A program made the position numbers and the translations under genes. Positions 54,674 through 64,000 of a stretch of DNA of 64,000 nt are shown here, piece by piece; positions within the stretch are counted from its first letter, which is position 1; each line of letters opens with the position of its first letter. This DNA is from Limonium bicolor. Taxonomy: Eukaryota > Streptophyta > Magnoliopsida > Caryophyllales > Plumbaginaceae. The stretch covers positions 283,525,999-283,589,998 of the forward strand of contig CM041776.1 of the NCBI GenBank assembly GCA_023374045.1, given 5' to 3'. The notes under the pieces were generated by a model, which was not told the DNA's origin, searched no databases, and saw only the letters and a list, made by a program, of their open reading frames with translations.

Positions 54674-54687
54674 CAAGGGGAGCCATC
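54674..54687 (+). other. Probable polypurine tract of the Tat-like element
   Basis: CAAGGGGAGCCATC immediately before TGTAGACAC. Purine-rich in its first part; it ends in the GAGCCATC box that is repeated upstream. Confidence 0.5.
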
Positions 54688-55055
54688 TGTAGACACAAAA
54701 ATTCACACCCCATAAAGTAAATTCCGAAATAATAAGAGGGGTCGTCGCCTTTCTTTTTCAAAACATACTAGTGTGCGTGCCATAACGAAACCGTCATTTT
54801 ATAACCTTTTTCAAAGCATTTCATAAAAACACGATTTTCCAAAAAATGAATTTCTAAACAATAATCCGGTTTTAGACCCATTCATCTTGTTTTATTTACT
54901 TATCTTATTAGTTACATCCCATAATTTCATGCATTAGATTAATAATCTTTTTCATGGTATATACTTTCTCTTGGACTCGTAGCCTTTTAGAGTAATTACC
55001 CGGTCAAGATTAAAGATCTCGTATTACTTGTCTCACAAGAATATTGATTCCCGGC

Positions 55056-55251
55056 CTAGCGCAGCCTGTTAGCATGCTCTTTGAGTAACCAGTTGGTCTC
55101 GTGTTCAACTCTAGATTGAGGCATTTCTTCTATTTTTGTTTAGCTCGCGATGAGGCTTTTGTTTTACTATCCACGGTTAAGAACTTAAAGTTGCTACAGC
55201 TCAATCGGTCAAGTGCGCAAGAGGGGTGTGGGAAATACTGAGTTCAAATGC
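55056..55251 (+). promoter_or_regulatory. Two tRNA-like A/B box pairs
   Basis: First pair: TAGCGCAGCCTG at 55057 and GTGTTCAACTC at 55101. Second pair: CAGCTCAATCGG near 55198 and AGTTCAAATGC at 55241. Each pair is 44-45 bp apart, like internal pol III promoters of tRNA-derived SINEs. No complete tRNA cloverleaf is formed. Confidence 0.4.
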
Positions 55252-58200
55252 AAAACTTGTTTTATCTATTATGTGTATGGGCAGAACTTTTTTTTATTTT
55301 TGCTGTTGTTTATGTCGGTCTACTTGGAAGTTGCGAACTCCTTTAATAACTCCATACTCATACTCCTTACTCTGTCGTTCTTCCCCAAGACGCACCCCAC
55401 GCCTGCAATCTCAAAACGAAAGAAACAAAGAAAAGAAAGGGACAATGCAGTATGGGGCTTCATTTTCGAAAGAACCAATTACTCCCCCCAACATTCTCTC
55501 GATTTTGTTCCTTCTTCACCACCTCCGAAACACTTCTCCATCTTCAAAAACCTCCATCTTCACACCGACGAACGGAGAAACGAAGAACCCTCCCCTGTCT
55601 TTCGAGTACTCTCCCGTTCGTCCCACGACAAACCCGCTCCACGCCCGTCTCACCACGACCCTCTCCGACTATCACCTTCATCTTCTTCCTGCTTCTTTCT
55701 CGCTGTTCTTGACCCACCTCCGACTTTCATATTTTTCTCACCTAGAAGAACCCAGCCAACACTTCTATCTTCTCGCCTCTGCTTCTTCTTCGATTTTCTT
55801 CTTAACCCCAAACAATCCTTCGATCCATTCCTGGAAACCAGACCCAGAAACGAGAATCACTGCACTCTGTTCGCAAAGCTACCACGAAGATTAACCATTC
55901 TTCGTCTGAGAATCGATCTATCTCCGTCGCCGGTGCTCACCACGGTAGCCCGTTCTTCAGCCCGTTCATCGCGCCGGACTTCCTCAAGTCTGCATGTGTT
56001 GGACAATACAGACATTTGCGGTCACTAAGGGATTTGCCCCCCCGTCCCTCTCCCCCTTTTCGGTTCTAAATCGTTGGTACCTTCATTTTGAAACCGTACA
56101 TTCTTCAAATGCGACCGGAGGCGTTCCACGGTCTTGATAGCCTCTCGCTGTCAACTTCTGGTTTGCACATCTCCGTTTTAGTTTGTCCATACTCACAGGA
56201 AGTCTCTGCATTCCATTGAAATTTCATCAGATGGATTATGTTAATCTGAGCATTGATATCAAACTCCACAATTTGATAGGCGTCTATTACCTGGGTTTAT
56301 AGCTTCTTGCCATTGCCCATTCATTCATATTTCAGATTAACAGGTATTGTTGCCTTGTTTGCGTCTTCTCTTTGGTCTCTCTGCAGGAGTGTTCTCCATT
56401 CGCCTCTCGGTACCCCATTCTAAACTGTATAAACTTGAATTTGATATTGAAAACGTGGGACTGTCATGTTTATCATTTGTTAACTGTGTTTGTAGCTCTT
56501 GGACTGATGTGTTTATCTAGAATACCAGCCTGGGTTTGTTAATGATTCCTTTTGAGTTGATTAACCGCATATGTTCCTTGCGGTTTGCCTTCGTGGATGT
56601 TACTGATAAATGTGGACATGAGTAGTGTGTTTTTGAGTACATAATTCATTTGGAATTGTCTTCTCTCACCCTTCGCTTTGATACGTTGACCGAGGTACAT
56701 TGCCTTGGAAGCTTGGTTGTCGGGTCTGCATTTGGATCTGAGCTTGGTGTGTGCAGTGGCTCAGCTTGCAAACGTCTAGGCTTCATGGCTGTTCCTGGGT
56801 TTGGAAACTCGGCTGCTCAGTTCCGGTTTAAAATCATGTCACGTCTGGCGCTCACTGTCCTTGTACACTAATGTCGGTTCTTAATTTATTATTGTCTACA
56901 CTATTATCTTTGCCCCGGGCCCATTGATAGCCGCTCATTTCTTGCTTAGTGGGTTATCGTCTATCATTTGTTTGCTCTGATATAATCTTAAGTATGTTCC
57001 TATATTCGCATGAACCCTTTCGGAATTCATGTCCATTGTTTTGGATCTGGTAGCTACTCCTTTTGGAATTCATGTCCAATCGGTTCTTAATTCATCACTT
57101 TTATTTTCCTAGCCTTTTCTAATCCTTTTGTTTGTGACTTAACCGAGGTACATTCTCTTCAAGATGTGGGACTGACTTTGTTCTGCTTGGCGGCTTGTTT
57201 TGTGGACTTTGGATTTTACATGCGTGCTGGAATAATAGAGCTCCAAGTGTTTGAACACCCTTTTGGTCAACTTTCTTGATTCTGAATTTGTCATCCTGTG
57301 ATACTACTTATTTTTTTCTTCATTATGTACATAATATTTCACGTATATTTCATTGCGGTTTACTATTTAGCTTTACTTTTTGTTAATCTTGTTAAGCCTT
57401 AGTTATTAGACCTGAGTCCTAGCCGTTAGGATAGTGGGGTCCCCCATACTTGATTGGTCATCGTCCAATCTCTTGGTGGTGATACCCCTAAACCAATAAA
57501 ACACACATCTAAACTATGTATATATGCATACGTATATAACAAAATTTTCTTTAGGCCATTCGGTTCCAAAAATTCAAGGCTCCTCACCAATATTCTAGCC
57601 CAAACCAGAACTTGGCCCAAATCATTTAACTCGGCCCACTCCCCATTAAACAAACTCGGCCCATTAATGCAAATTTGGCCCATTAGCCGATTCAGCCCAT
57701 TACCAACCCAACCCATTAGCCAACCCTACCCATTTACCCACACTTGGCCCATTAGCCCATGCTTGATCCAAAACCCATCTCAACCCAAACCCAAAACCGG
57801 CCCAAAATCAATCTTAGCCCAATCCTAAGTCAAGGCCCAAAAGTCCAAATTTGGCCCCTTAAGCCCACATGACCCATAAGGCCCACTTGGCCCATCAGGT
57901 CCATCCAATCCAACTTTGACCTGGCCCGTTTTCCAAGCCCGATTCAATTCAATCCAATTCAAAACTCAATCCCATTCAAAATCAAATTGTAGATTCCATC
58001 TAAACTTCAAAAAAATCAAAAACACTCCTCATTATTCAGCTTTAATTCAAAAAATCCTGGAAATCTCTTTTCTTAAATTTTCAAACAAACATTTTATTCA
58101 AATTCATCAAGTTTTCAAAAGAAACCATTTTTGTGGAATTTTAAAGGAAAAACTCTTCTCACATTACAGAAAACTCTTCTCAACACGCAGAAAGTTCTTC

Positions 58201-58403
58201 TCACTATACAGAAAGTTTTCTCCTAAAAATATTTCTCAAAATCAGCGTTTCTTCATCGAGAATTCCGAACAACTCCAAACATTTTCCAACTCAGTTTTCA
58301 AATTAAAAATAAGCCGTTTTGGGGAATATGAAATGTCTAACACTTTTAAAATACTTTCCTCCTAGTTAGACATCACTTATCTCCCTTCCCAAAATAAAAA
58401 TCC

Positions 58404-58558
58404 GAGGCGGGGCACTGGGGTCACAACCTCCCTTGTCGCAGTCTGGATCTCTTTAGGCGGGGCATTAGGGTGACAAACCTCCCCTAATTGCAGCCTAGAT
58501 TTCTACAAGGCAGGGCGCTAGGGAAGTAACGGCCTTCCTAGTTGCAGCCGGGATTTTA
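58404..58558 (+). repeat. Three-unit minisatellite of about 52 bp
   Basis: Units start AGGCGGGGCACTGGGG, AGGCGGGGCATTAGGG and AGGCAGGGCGCTAGGG, each continuing with a CCTCC or CTTCC stretch and TTGCAG-like and GGATTT-like motifs. Confidence 0.75.
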
Positions 58559-58997
58559 GAATCGTCTAACTCCCTTCCACTCGATTTCAATGTTTTGATT
58601 TTTAATATTTTAAAACCCGGGAGTTAGAGACGCTATTAGGGTTCGACCGAGAACATCTCCTTCATGGTGTTTCTCTCTGATCCCTACTTTTCGACATAAA
58701 TCCATTGCCCCATCTTCGAGCCTCGGCACTTACCATTAATTAAGTGTCGTGTTCGATGGGGTACATAGGGTAATCCCTCGAGATTATCCGCCCTTTTACA
58801 ATAAAATGATTTTCCTCAATCGCTTTTGAACCTCAAATTTAAAAAACTCGGGATCTCTATTCAAATACCAATCACCTCACACACTCAAATAATCTTCAAA
58901 ACTCCAAATCACTTCATATCCAAATCATCATCCAAACTTCAACTCGCATTAAACTCAAATCCTCTTACAAATTTCAACTTCATTCAAACTTCCAAAG

Positions 58998-59135
58998 TCT
59001 CACAGGCCCGAGCGTCTCATAGACTCGAACATCTCACGAACTCGAATGTCTCACAGACCCGAGCGTCTCATAGACTCAATCATTCTGAGATTTCAGCGTC
59101 TCACAGACTTGGGCGTCTCACAGACTCTAACCTCT
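58998..59135 (+). repeat. Short degenerate repeats, GCGTCTCACAGACTCGAA type
   Basis: About seven units of 17-19 bp carrying GTCTCATAGACTC or GTCTCACAGACTC, just upstream of the 66-bp motif. Confidence 0.75.
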
Positions 59136-59237
59136 CAAAACCCGAAACTTCTTGAAACTTCGAATCCTCCAAATCTCGAACACTACAAATATCCTCAAGC
59201 TCCACAAACATCAAAACTTCAATAACCCAAACATAGC

Positions 59238-59303
59238 TGAACTACGTAAGGTCTGATCTCAGCGGAGAGTTGAGTACGTAGGCAAACCACGCAGGGTGCG
59301 ACC
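59238..59303 (+). repeat. 66-bp structured motif, LTR copy
   Basis: Second copy of 51847-51912. The outer CTACGT / ACGTAG and the CTCA / TGAG pairing are kept while the loop differs. Confidence 0.75.
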
Positions 59304-59992
59304 CCATTCCAATCAAAAACCCCTTTTCCCTTCTAAGTTTGCTCTCATATCTCTCAAAACAATTAAAACCTTCTTTGAATCCCACAAACTTCAAACCATC
59401 AGACTCCAAGTCCTGTCTATTCCTTCAACCTTCAGACTTCGAGTCTTCTCACTCATTTAACCCTTACACCCTTCCTCAATCTTTCATTCTACACTCATTC
59501 AAATTCACCAATTCTTCTTGGCGCTAGCTTGGCAGAAAAAGCTCACCTCACCCACTCGTCTTTTCTCCTCCTGTCCTAATCCTATCCTTGGCTTTAAATT
59601 GAATCTCTCTAATAAGGTTTTGAAAGAAGACAATCCCGATAATTGGAGACCAAGGTTTCCTCGGGCACCAATCCGAAGTCATGGTCATTGCCACTTCTGA
59701 GGGGTGTAACCCAGTACGAACCTACAATAGAATCTCTGCAAATGACCAGATAAGTCCTATCCATAGGCAATAATCTCAGAGTCAATTAACGGTTCTTAGA
59801 ACCCTCTTTCCCTTTCCTTCCTAGTTCTTTAGGTCAAACTAGGTGGAGACTCTAGTCAATTCCGCCTTATAGAGGCATAAGTCCACGTGGGGCCCCCATT
59901 GAGAGCGGGTTAGTGCTCACTAGCATTCCCCCTTATGCTTTCTGGGAAAGACGGACGATAGAGTAGGTATTTGAGGGATGCCAGGGGTGACA

Positions 59993-62535
59993 GTTTTCCA
60001 CCCTCCACATAATTTCAGTTCAAGGATCTAGGCTTTAGTCAGACATATTAGATAGACCCCCTCATACCGAAAAAATACCCTCCACAATATCTTGATAAAA
60101 CCTTATATATAACTCCAAAATTACCAAACTATACCAAAAGTTATAAACATCATTACTAACCTTATACTTTCCCTAAATCGCGGTTTTACCACATATGTTA
60201 CTTTTGTAACAATGTTATAAAATATCTTATATTATACTTATATAATTCATATAAACTCCAAATTAACCAAATCAACTTCTAAAATTCCTAATAACCTAAG
60301 ATTTGTACTAAGCTCCATTTAGTACCCCAAGTTTCGGAATCACAATATAGCCCCATCTCTTATAAATCTTTTACAATTTAATACTTATCTTAATGTAAGG
60401 TAGTATTTTAAATTCTAAAATTCTCCAAACTTGTCAAAGTCTCCTATATAGTCAACTTTGACTTCTAATACCAAATTGGGACAACTCTTTCGGTAATTAC
60501 CAAACTTCACCTATACTTTTCTATTTTTACAATTTTGACCTAAAACTTTATAAAATGTTATAATTTTTATTAAATACATTTAAAAACCCTAAATTCCTCT
60601 AAATTAAGCCTATGGCTTATATTTTATCAATAATTACGGTTTGGCCCCAAACTTAATTATAAAGCATAATCTAACTAAATAAGCTTATAAACTTAAATTA
60701 AAATGGCCTAATGACATGGCCTTATTACCCTTGAACTTGAAAAATAAATTACACAATAAATGTCTCAAAATATAGTATATACTCACGACCTCACTTGAAT
60801 TTAATTATTTTCCACATAATGTCATAATTTGACCATTATGTTAATTAAATCTCTTAAATGACTAGCTTAATTTATCTTAGTCATTTTTTCCATTTTTAGG
60901 TTATTATAACCCATATTATCAAGTCACTCTCAGCAATATTTATATATATGCTTAGAAGTTGTAAAATCATAAGTTTTAAGGTGTTTATACCTTGATTTGC
61001 CCTTGTATGAACTCGGCCACTTGAAGGAAAATTCACCACATCATTTAGACATGTTAATACACCAAAACAAGATATGGTTATACTCTAAGCTTGAGCTTAA
61101 CCATAAGGAACAATTAATGTAAGATTTAAGGCAAAAATCACCTTAAAAATGCAAGGAAGCTTCTAGGTGGATTCGGCCTGAATCAAACACACCACAAGGT
61201 TTTAGATCCACCATATTGACATAGGAAATAGCTAGACAACAACAAGCTGCCTTGGTATTAGGTTTTACCTTGAAAAATGCCTTAAAAGAAGGGTATTTCC
61301 TTTGGATCTCGGCCTCCTTGCTTCAAATGGCTAACCAACTGATTGAACATGTAAATATGAAGATTATGAGTGTATAACTCATAAAAATCAAAGAAGAAAA
61401 TCGGATGAAGAGTAGAGAAGCTTAAGGTATGTTTTTACCTTAAAATGAGATTTTGAGAAACTTTGGTCTCTTATCTTGCTTCAGCCGAGATTGGTTGGTT
61501 GTTCCAAGCTTAAAACACTGATAATAAGCCATAGGAATTGATGAGCCACGAGATCTAAGTGTAGATGGTGAAGAGATGAAGAAAAAGAGCTAAAAATGAC
61601 CTTAAAACATTACCTTAGAAGCTTAGAAGTTAGATCTACCTTCCCAACACAAGAAATTCTTTGAGAGGGTCTGGGAGAGCTGCTTCACCGACTGGAATGC
61701 AGCTAAGAGAGAGAGAATGATTGGAGATGGCCTTATTGATTGCAAAAACAAATTAGATTAGTTTAATGTTTGTTAATGAGAGATGACTCATCAAAGGGAT
61801 AAGAGGAGACAAAGGAGTCGACTAATGGAGACAAAAGGAGAGGCTCACACGGTTTGGAGCTGGTTGAATCAAATAATGGAGCCAAAGGTGTATAAAACTA
61901 ATCAAAAGGCAAAAGTAGTCTCCTTTTTTAGGGCCTTGTGTTGGAGGCTTGTCTCTTGAATGTGCAAGTGGCTAATTGAGCCTCTCTTGCTGTGGCTGAC
62001 GATTTCATGTGGTCCAAGGGGTCAACTTTGACCTCTTGACCATTCTTAGTCAATGTTGACTCAAGTGGGCCCCCTTTTAGGGTTTTATTAATATTTTAAT
62101 ATTAAATTTGTAAAAATTTGTAAAATTTGGAATTAAATTCCTAATATGATATAATGTGATATAATATCATATTTAAAGGTATTTATAACCTTTAAGCCCA
62201 TAAAAAACCAATTTAGAAGGCAATTACACAAAAAAGTGCTTTAAGGTGTTTTAGTGCACATTTGGTGTTGCAAGGTGCTTCTGAGCTTAGTTTTCTTGAG
62301 AACTGTTTGTTGTGTTCCTACTTCATTATAATACTTAGGAATCCACTTTGGATCCTATCTGAGGTCATACAATCTTTATGGTGTCTTAAAGCACATTTTG
62401 GCTTTACCGATCTTAAGGCATGTTTTGCCTGTTGAGATCTTTTAGATTGTTCCCTAGTAATATTTAGATGTTTATTAACCATCTTAGATCATTAATAGAT
62501 CATTTAATTATATTTTAAAGGTTAGGGGTATTTCA
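59993..62535 (-). repeat. Part of the 3' LTR of the chromovirus
   Basis: Begins (minus strand) at 62535 with TGAAATACCCCTAACC. It carries donor-like AAG|GTAA or AAG|GTGA sites at 61613, 61438, 61268 and 61141 and a TTAAGGTA...TACCTTAA hairpin at 61423-61444, also present in the LARD LTR. The downstream end of the LTR was not found; the Tat-like element appears to have cut it near 59993. No ORF supported. Confidence 0.7.
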
Positions 62536-62566
62536 GTCTACCCCCTTAAAAGGCTTCGTCCCGAAG
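62536..62566 (-). other. Polypurine tract and hairpin of the chromovirus
   Basis: Minus strand: CTTCG, loop GGA, CGAAG, then CCTTTTAAGGGGGTAGAC directly before the LTR. This is the same module as at 45563-45598 in the LARD. Confidence 0.8.
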
Positions 62567-62918
62567 TCCTTAATCTCTACAGTTCACCTAAGAATCAAGT
62601 TCCACTAAGTAACCAGACAGTCCATTGCTAGGGAGTAACTCCCACTAGGTTCAAACCTAGTCTATACATACAACATATATTAAATAGCCAAACTCATGGT
62701 ATAACTCATTCATATCACAGCACTAAACAAGGTGCATATCCAACTCATCAACAAAAGTACTCAGCGGTACTATATATATATTCAAACAGGTGCACTAAGG
62801 CATATACATAAAATGTATTCAACATACAATCATCCAAACAAAATGTATGACGCAGCATACAACAAAACACACCACCAAACAAGACCTAATGCATAACATA
62901 TGCGCAAGCCAAGTGGTG

Positions 62919-62951
62919 TCTACCCCCTTAAAAAGGGTTGACCACGAACCC
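62919..62951 (-). other. Second hairpin plus polypurine motif of the chromovirus
   Basis: Minus strand: GGGTT, loop CGTGGTC, AACCC, then TTTTTAAGGGGGTAGA. It lies 19 bp after the pol stop and about 390 bp upstream of the LTR-proximal tract. Confidence 0.65.
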
Positions 62952-62969
62952 GTACAAGTATCACAGCTA

Positions 62970-64000
62970 CTACTCGAAGAGTGCGGGATACTTCGCTCTC
63001 ATGGAGTCCTCTAACTCCCATGTAGCCTCCTCCACCTCATGGTTTGACCAGAGAACCTTGACCATGCTAACGGTCTTGTTCCTAGTCTGTCTCGTCTTCG
63101 TATCGAGAATGCGGAGTGGTACTTCCTCATATCATAGAGCGGGGTCCAACTCTAAAGTCTCTGGCTGTAACACGTGCGATAGGTGGGGCACATACTTCTT
63201 CAACTGTGAAACGTGAAAAACGTCGTGCACCCTCCCGAGCTTTGCTGGCAAATCCAGTCTGTAGGCTAACGGGCCCACTCGCTCCCTAATCGCATAAGGT
63301 CCAACATATTTTGGGCTCAACTTGCCCTTCTGCCAAACCGGAATATCCCCTTCATGGGTGACACTCTAAGGAATACCATATCGTCGGTAGTGAATTCAAC
63401 GTCCCTCCTCTTGGTGTCTGCATATGATTTCTGCCGGTCCTGACCTTCATGTTCTTCCTAATCTGTAGGACATCCTCCTTAATCTGCTCTAGGTACTCTG
63501 GTCCTAGAAGTGTATTCTCGCTGGCCTCATCCCAGCATAGAGGAGTCCTACATGGTCTACATATAGTGCATGAAACGGTGGCATCTGTATCGAGGAGTGG
63601 TAGCTGTTGTTGTAGGCGAACTCTATCAGATGTAGTCGCTCTAACCAACTCCCCTGAAAATCTAAGGCACATGCTCTCAGCATGTCCTCCAGTGTCTGGA
63701 TGGTCCTCTCACTCTGACCGTCGGTCTGTGGATGGAATGCCGTACTAAGCTTCAACTTTGTACCCAAGGCTTCCTGAACCTGTCCCCAGAATCTGGACAA
63801 AATCGAGGGTCCCTATCAGAAAAACAATTCTTTGGCACACCATGGTGCCAGATCACCTCCTTCTGGAACAAGTCCGCTAACTTCGGGACCTTCCAGGTAT
63901 CCTTCATAGCAACAAACTTAGCCACTTTCGTCAGACGGTCCACAATGACCCAAATCGTGTTCAGTCTCCCTTAGTCGGTGGGAGACCGACAACGAAATCC
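62970..64000 (-). pseudogene. Chromovirus integrase and chromodomain (frame-broken, N-terminal part outside)
   Basis: Read from 64000 downwards in changing frames: DFVVGLPPTKG, then DRLTKVAKFVAMKDTWKVPK, HHGVPKNCFSDRDPRF (second core Asp), STAFHPQTDGQSERTIQTLE (third acidic residue, Glu), [20 protein letters not shown] and [13 protein letters not shown] (the GPY/F C-terminal module), and finally a chromodomain with VKVLWSNHEVEEATWELEDS. It ends ALFE at the stop 62970-62972. Breaks near 63970, 63800, 63560, 63440, 63345 and 63135. It would integrate element DNA, with the chromodomain directing it to marked chromatin. Confidence 0.9.

Larger units (their letters stand above)
49938..59992 (+). 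mobile_element. 3' part of a Tat/Ogre-like retrotransposon
   Basis: An interior with no recognisable coding sequence (49938-54687), a 180-bp tandem array (52731-54563), a purine-rich tract before 54688, and a long putative LTR starting TGTAGACAC. Tandem repeats just upstream of the 3' LTR and LTRs of about 5 kb are known features of the Tat/Ogre lineage. The repeated CTACGTNAGGTCTGATCTCA...TACGTAG motif is also common in that lineage. Without a 5' LTR copy or pol the assignment is inferred. Confidence 0.6.
54688..59992 (+). repeat. Putative 3' LTR of the Tat-like element, about 5.3 kb
   Basis: Starts TGTAGACAC and by my reading ends GGGGTGACA at 59992, giving TGT...ACA ends. It contains two pol III-like promoter pairs (55056-55110, 55197-55251), a long CT-rich leader-like region at 55440-56030, a GGCCCA/CCCATT-rich stretch at 57590-57920, a three-unit minisatellite at 58404-58558 and the 66-bp motif at 59238. 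The long ORF at 55213-56028 is compositionally biased and not convincing. The right end is uncertain by some hundred bases. Confidence 0.5.
59993..64000 (-). mobile_element. Tekay-like chromovirus (Ty3/gypsy), 3' part
   Basis: On the minus strand: integrase core, chromodomain, pol stop at 62970, 3' noncoding region, polypurine tract, and an LTR starting TGAAATACCCC at 62535. A chromodomain after integrase defines chromoviruses; the sequence looks closest to the Tekay/Del group. The upstream part of the element lies beyond the window. Pol is broken by at least five one-base indels. Confidence 0.88.

Noticed and set aside
55213..56028. 271-codon ORF in the Tat-like LTR
   Set aside because: Strong Ser/Pro/Arg/Phe bias from CT-rich DNA, overlapping long ORFs in the other two plus-strand frames and no known motif. 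It looks like chance.

Overview
The window is plant nuclear DNA, probably from a eudicot. It holds one recognisable host gene, interrupted by spliceosomal introns, inside a stack of nested plant retroelements (Athila, chromovirus/LARD, Tat-like, LINE, a Stowaway-type MITE and a foldback element). The species cannot be named from the sequence. Two runs of exactly 500 N (8694-9193 and 49438-49937) are placeholder gaps, so what lies on either side of each may not be adjacent in the real genome.

Layout. 1-8693: an Athila-lineage Ty3/gypsy element (Athila-1, plus strand) from inside its 5' LTR to its 3' noncoding region. 9194-17450: the host gene, minus strand, an LSD1-like FAD amine oxidase most like plant LDL3 (SWIRM plus amine oxidase). 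Seven coding exons are visible and the 3' end is lost in the first gap. 18659-33249: a terminal-inverted-repeat/foldback element carrying a Stowaway-like MITE (18911-19010) and an inner palindrome. It is split by a second, nearly intact Athila (Athila-2, 20050-33022) with two 1.6-kb LTRs and a 5-bp AATAT target duplication. 33250-35659: AT-rich intergenic DNA. 35660-36408: a LINE reverse transcriptase fragment. 36409-36629: the end of a reversed LTR. 36630-49437: a large noncoding element (LARD) with 3.9-kb LTRs, a tRNA-iMet-type primer site and no coding interior. 49938-59992: the 3' part of a Tat/Ogre-like element with a 180-bp tandem array before a putative 5.3-kb LTR. 59993-64000: part of an LTR and the 3' end of pol of a Tekay-like chromovirus on the minus strand.

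How the parts relate. Each Athila runs LTR, tRNA-Asp primer site, gag, protease, RT/RNase H, integrase, spacer, env-like ORF or its remnant, 3' noncoding region. In both, an array of perfect inverted repeats sits upstream of the LTR promoter and again in the spacer before the env-like region, followed in each place by the same short box. This looks like a promoter-like module used twice. The LARD and the chromovirus share the LTR terminus, the hairpin plus polypurine tract beside it, and a second upstream copy of that module, which makes a chromovirus of this kind the likely source of the LARD's enzymes. The Tat-like 180-bp array folds into hairpins whose stems change in a compensatory way.

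Many reading frames are broken by single-base indels, including two in the LDL3 exon that otherwise keeps exact phase and many in Athila-2, whose LTRs are almost identical. Uncorrected assembly error is therefore a serious explanation for many of the breaks.
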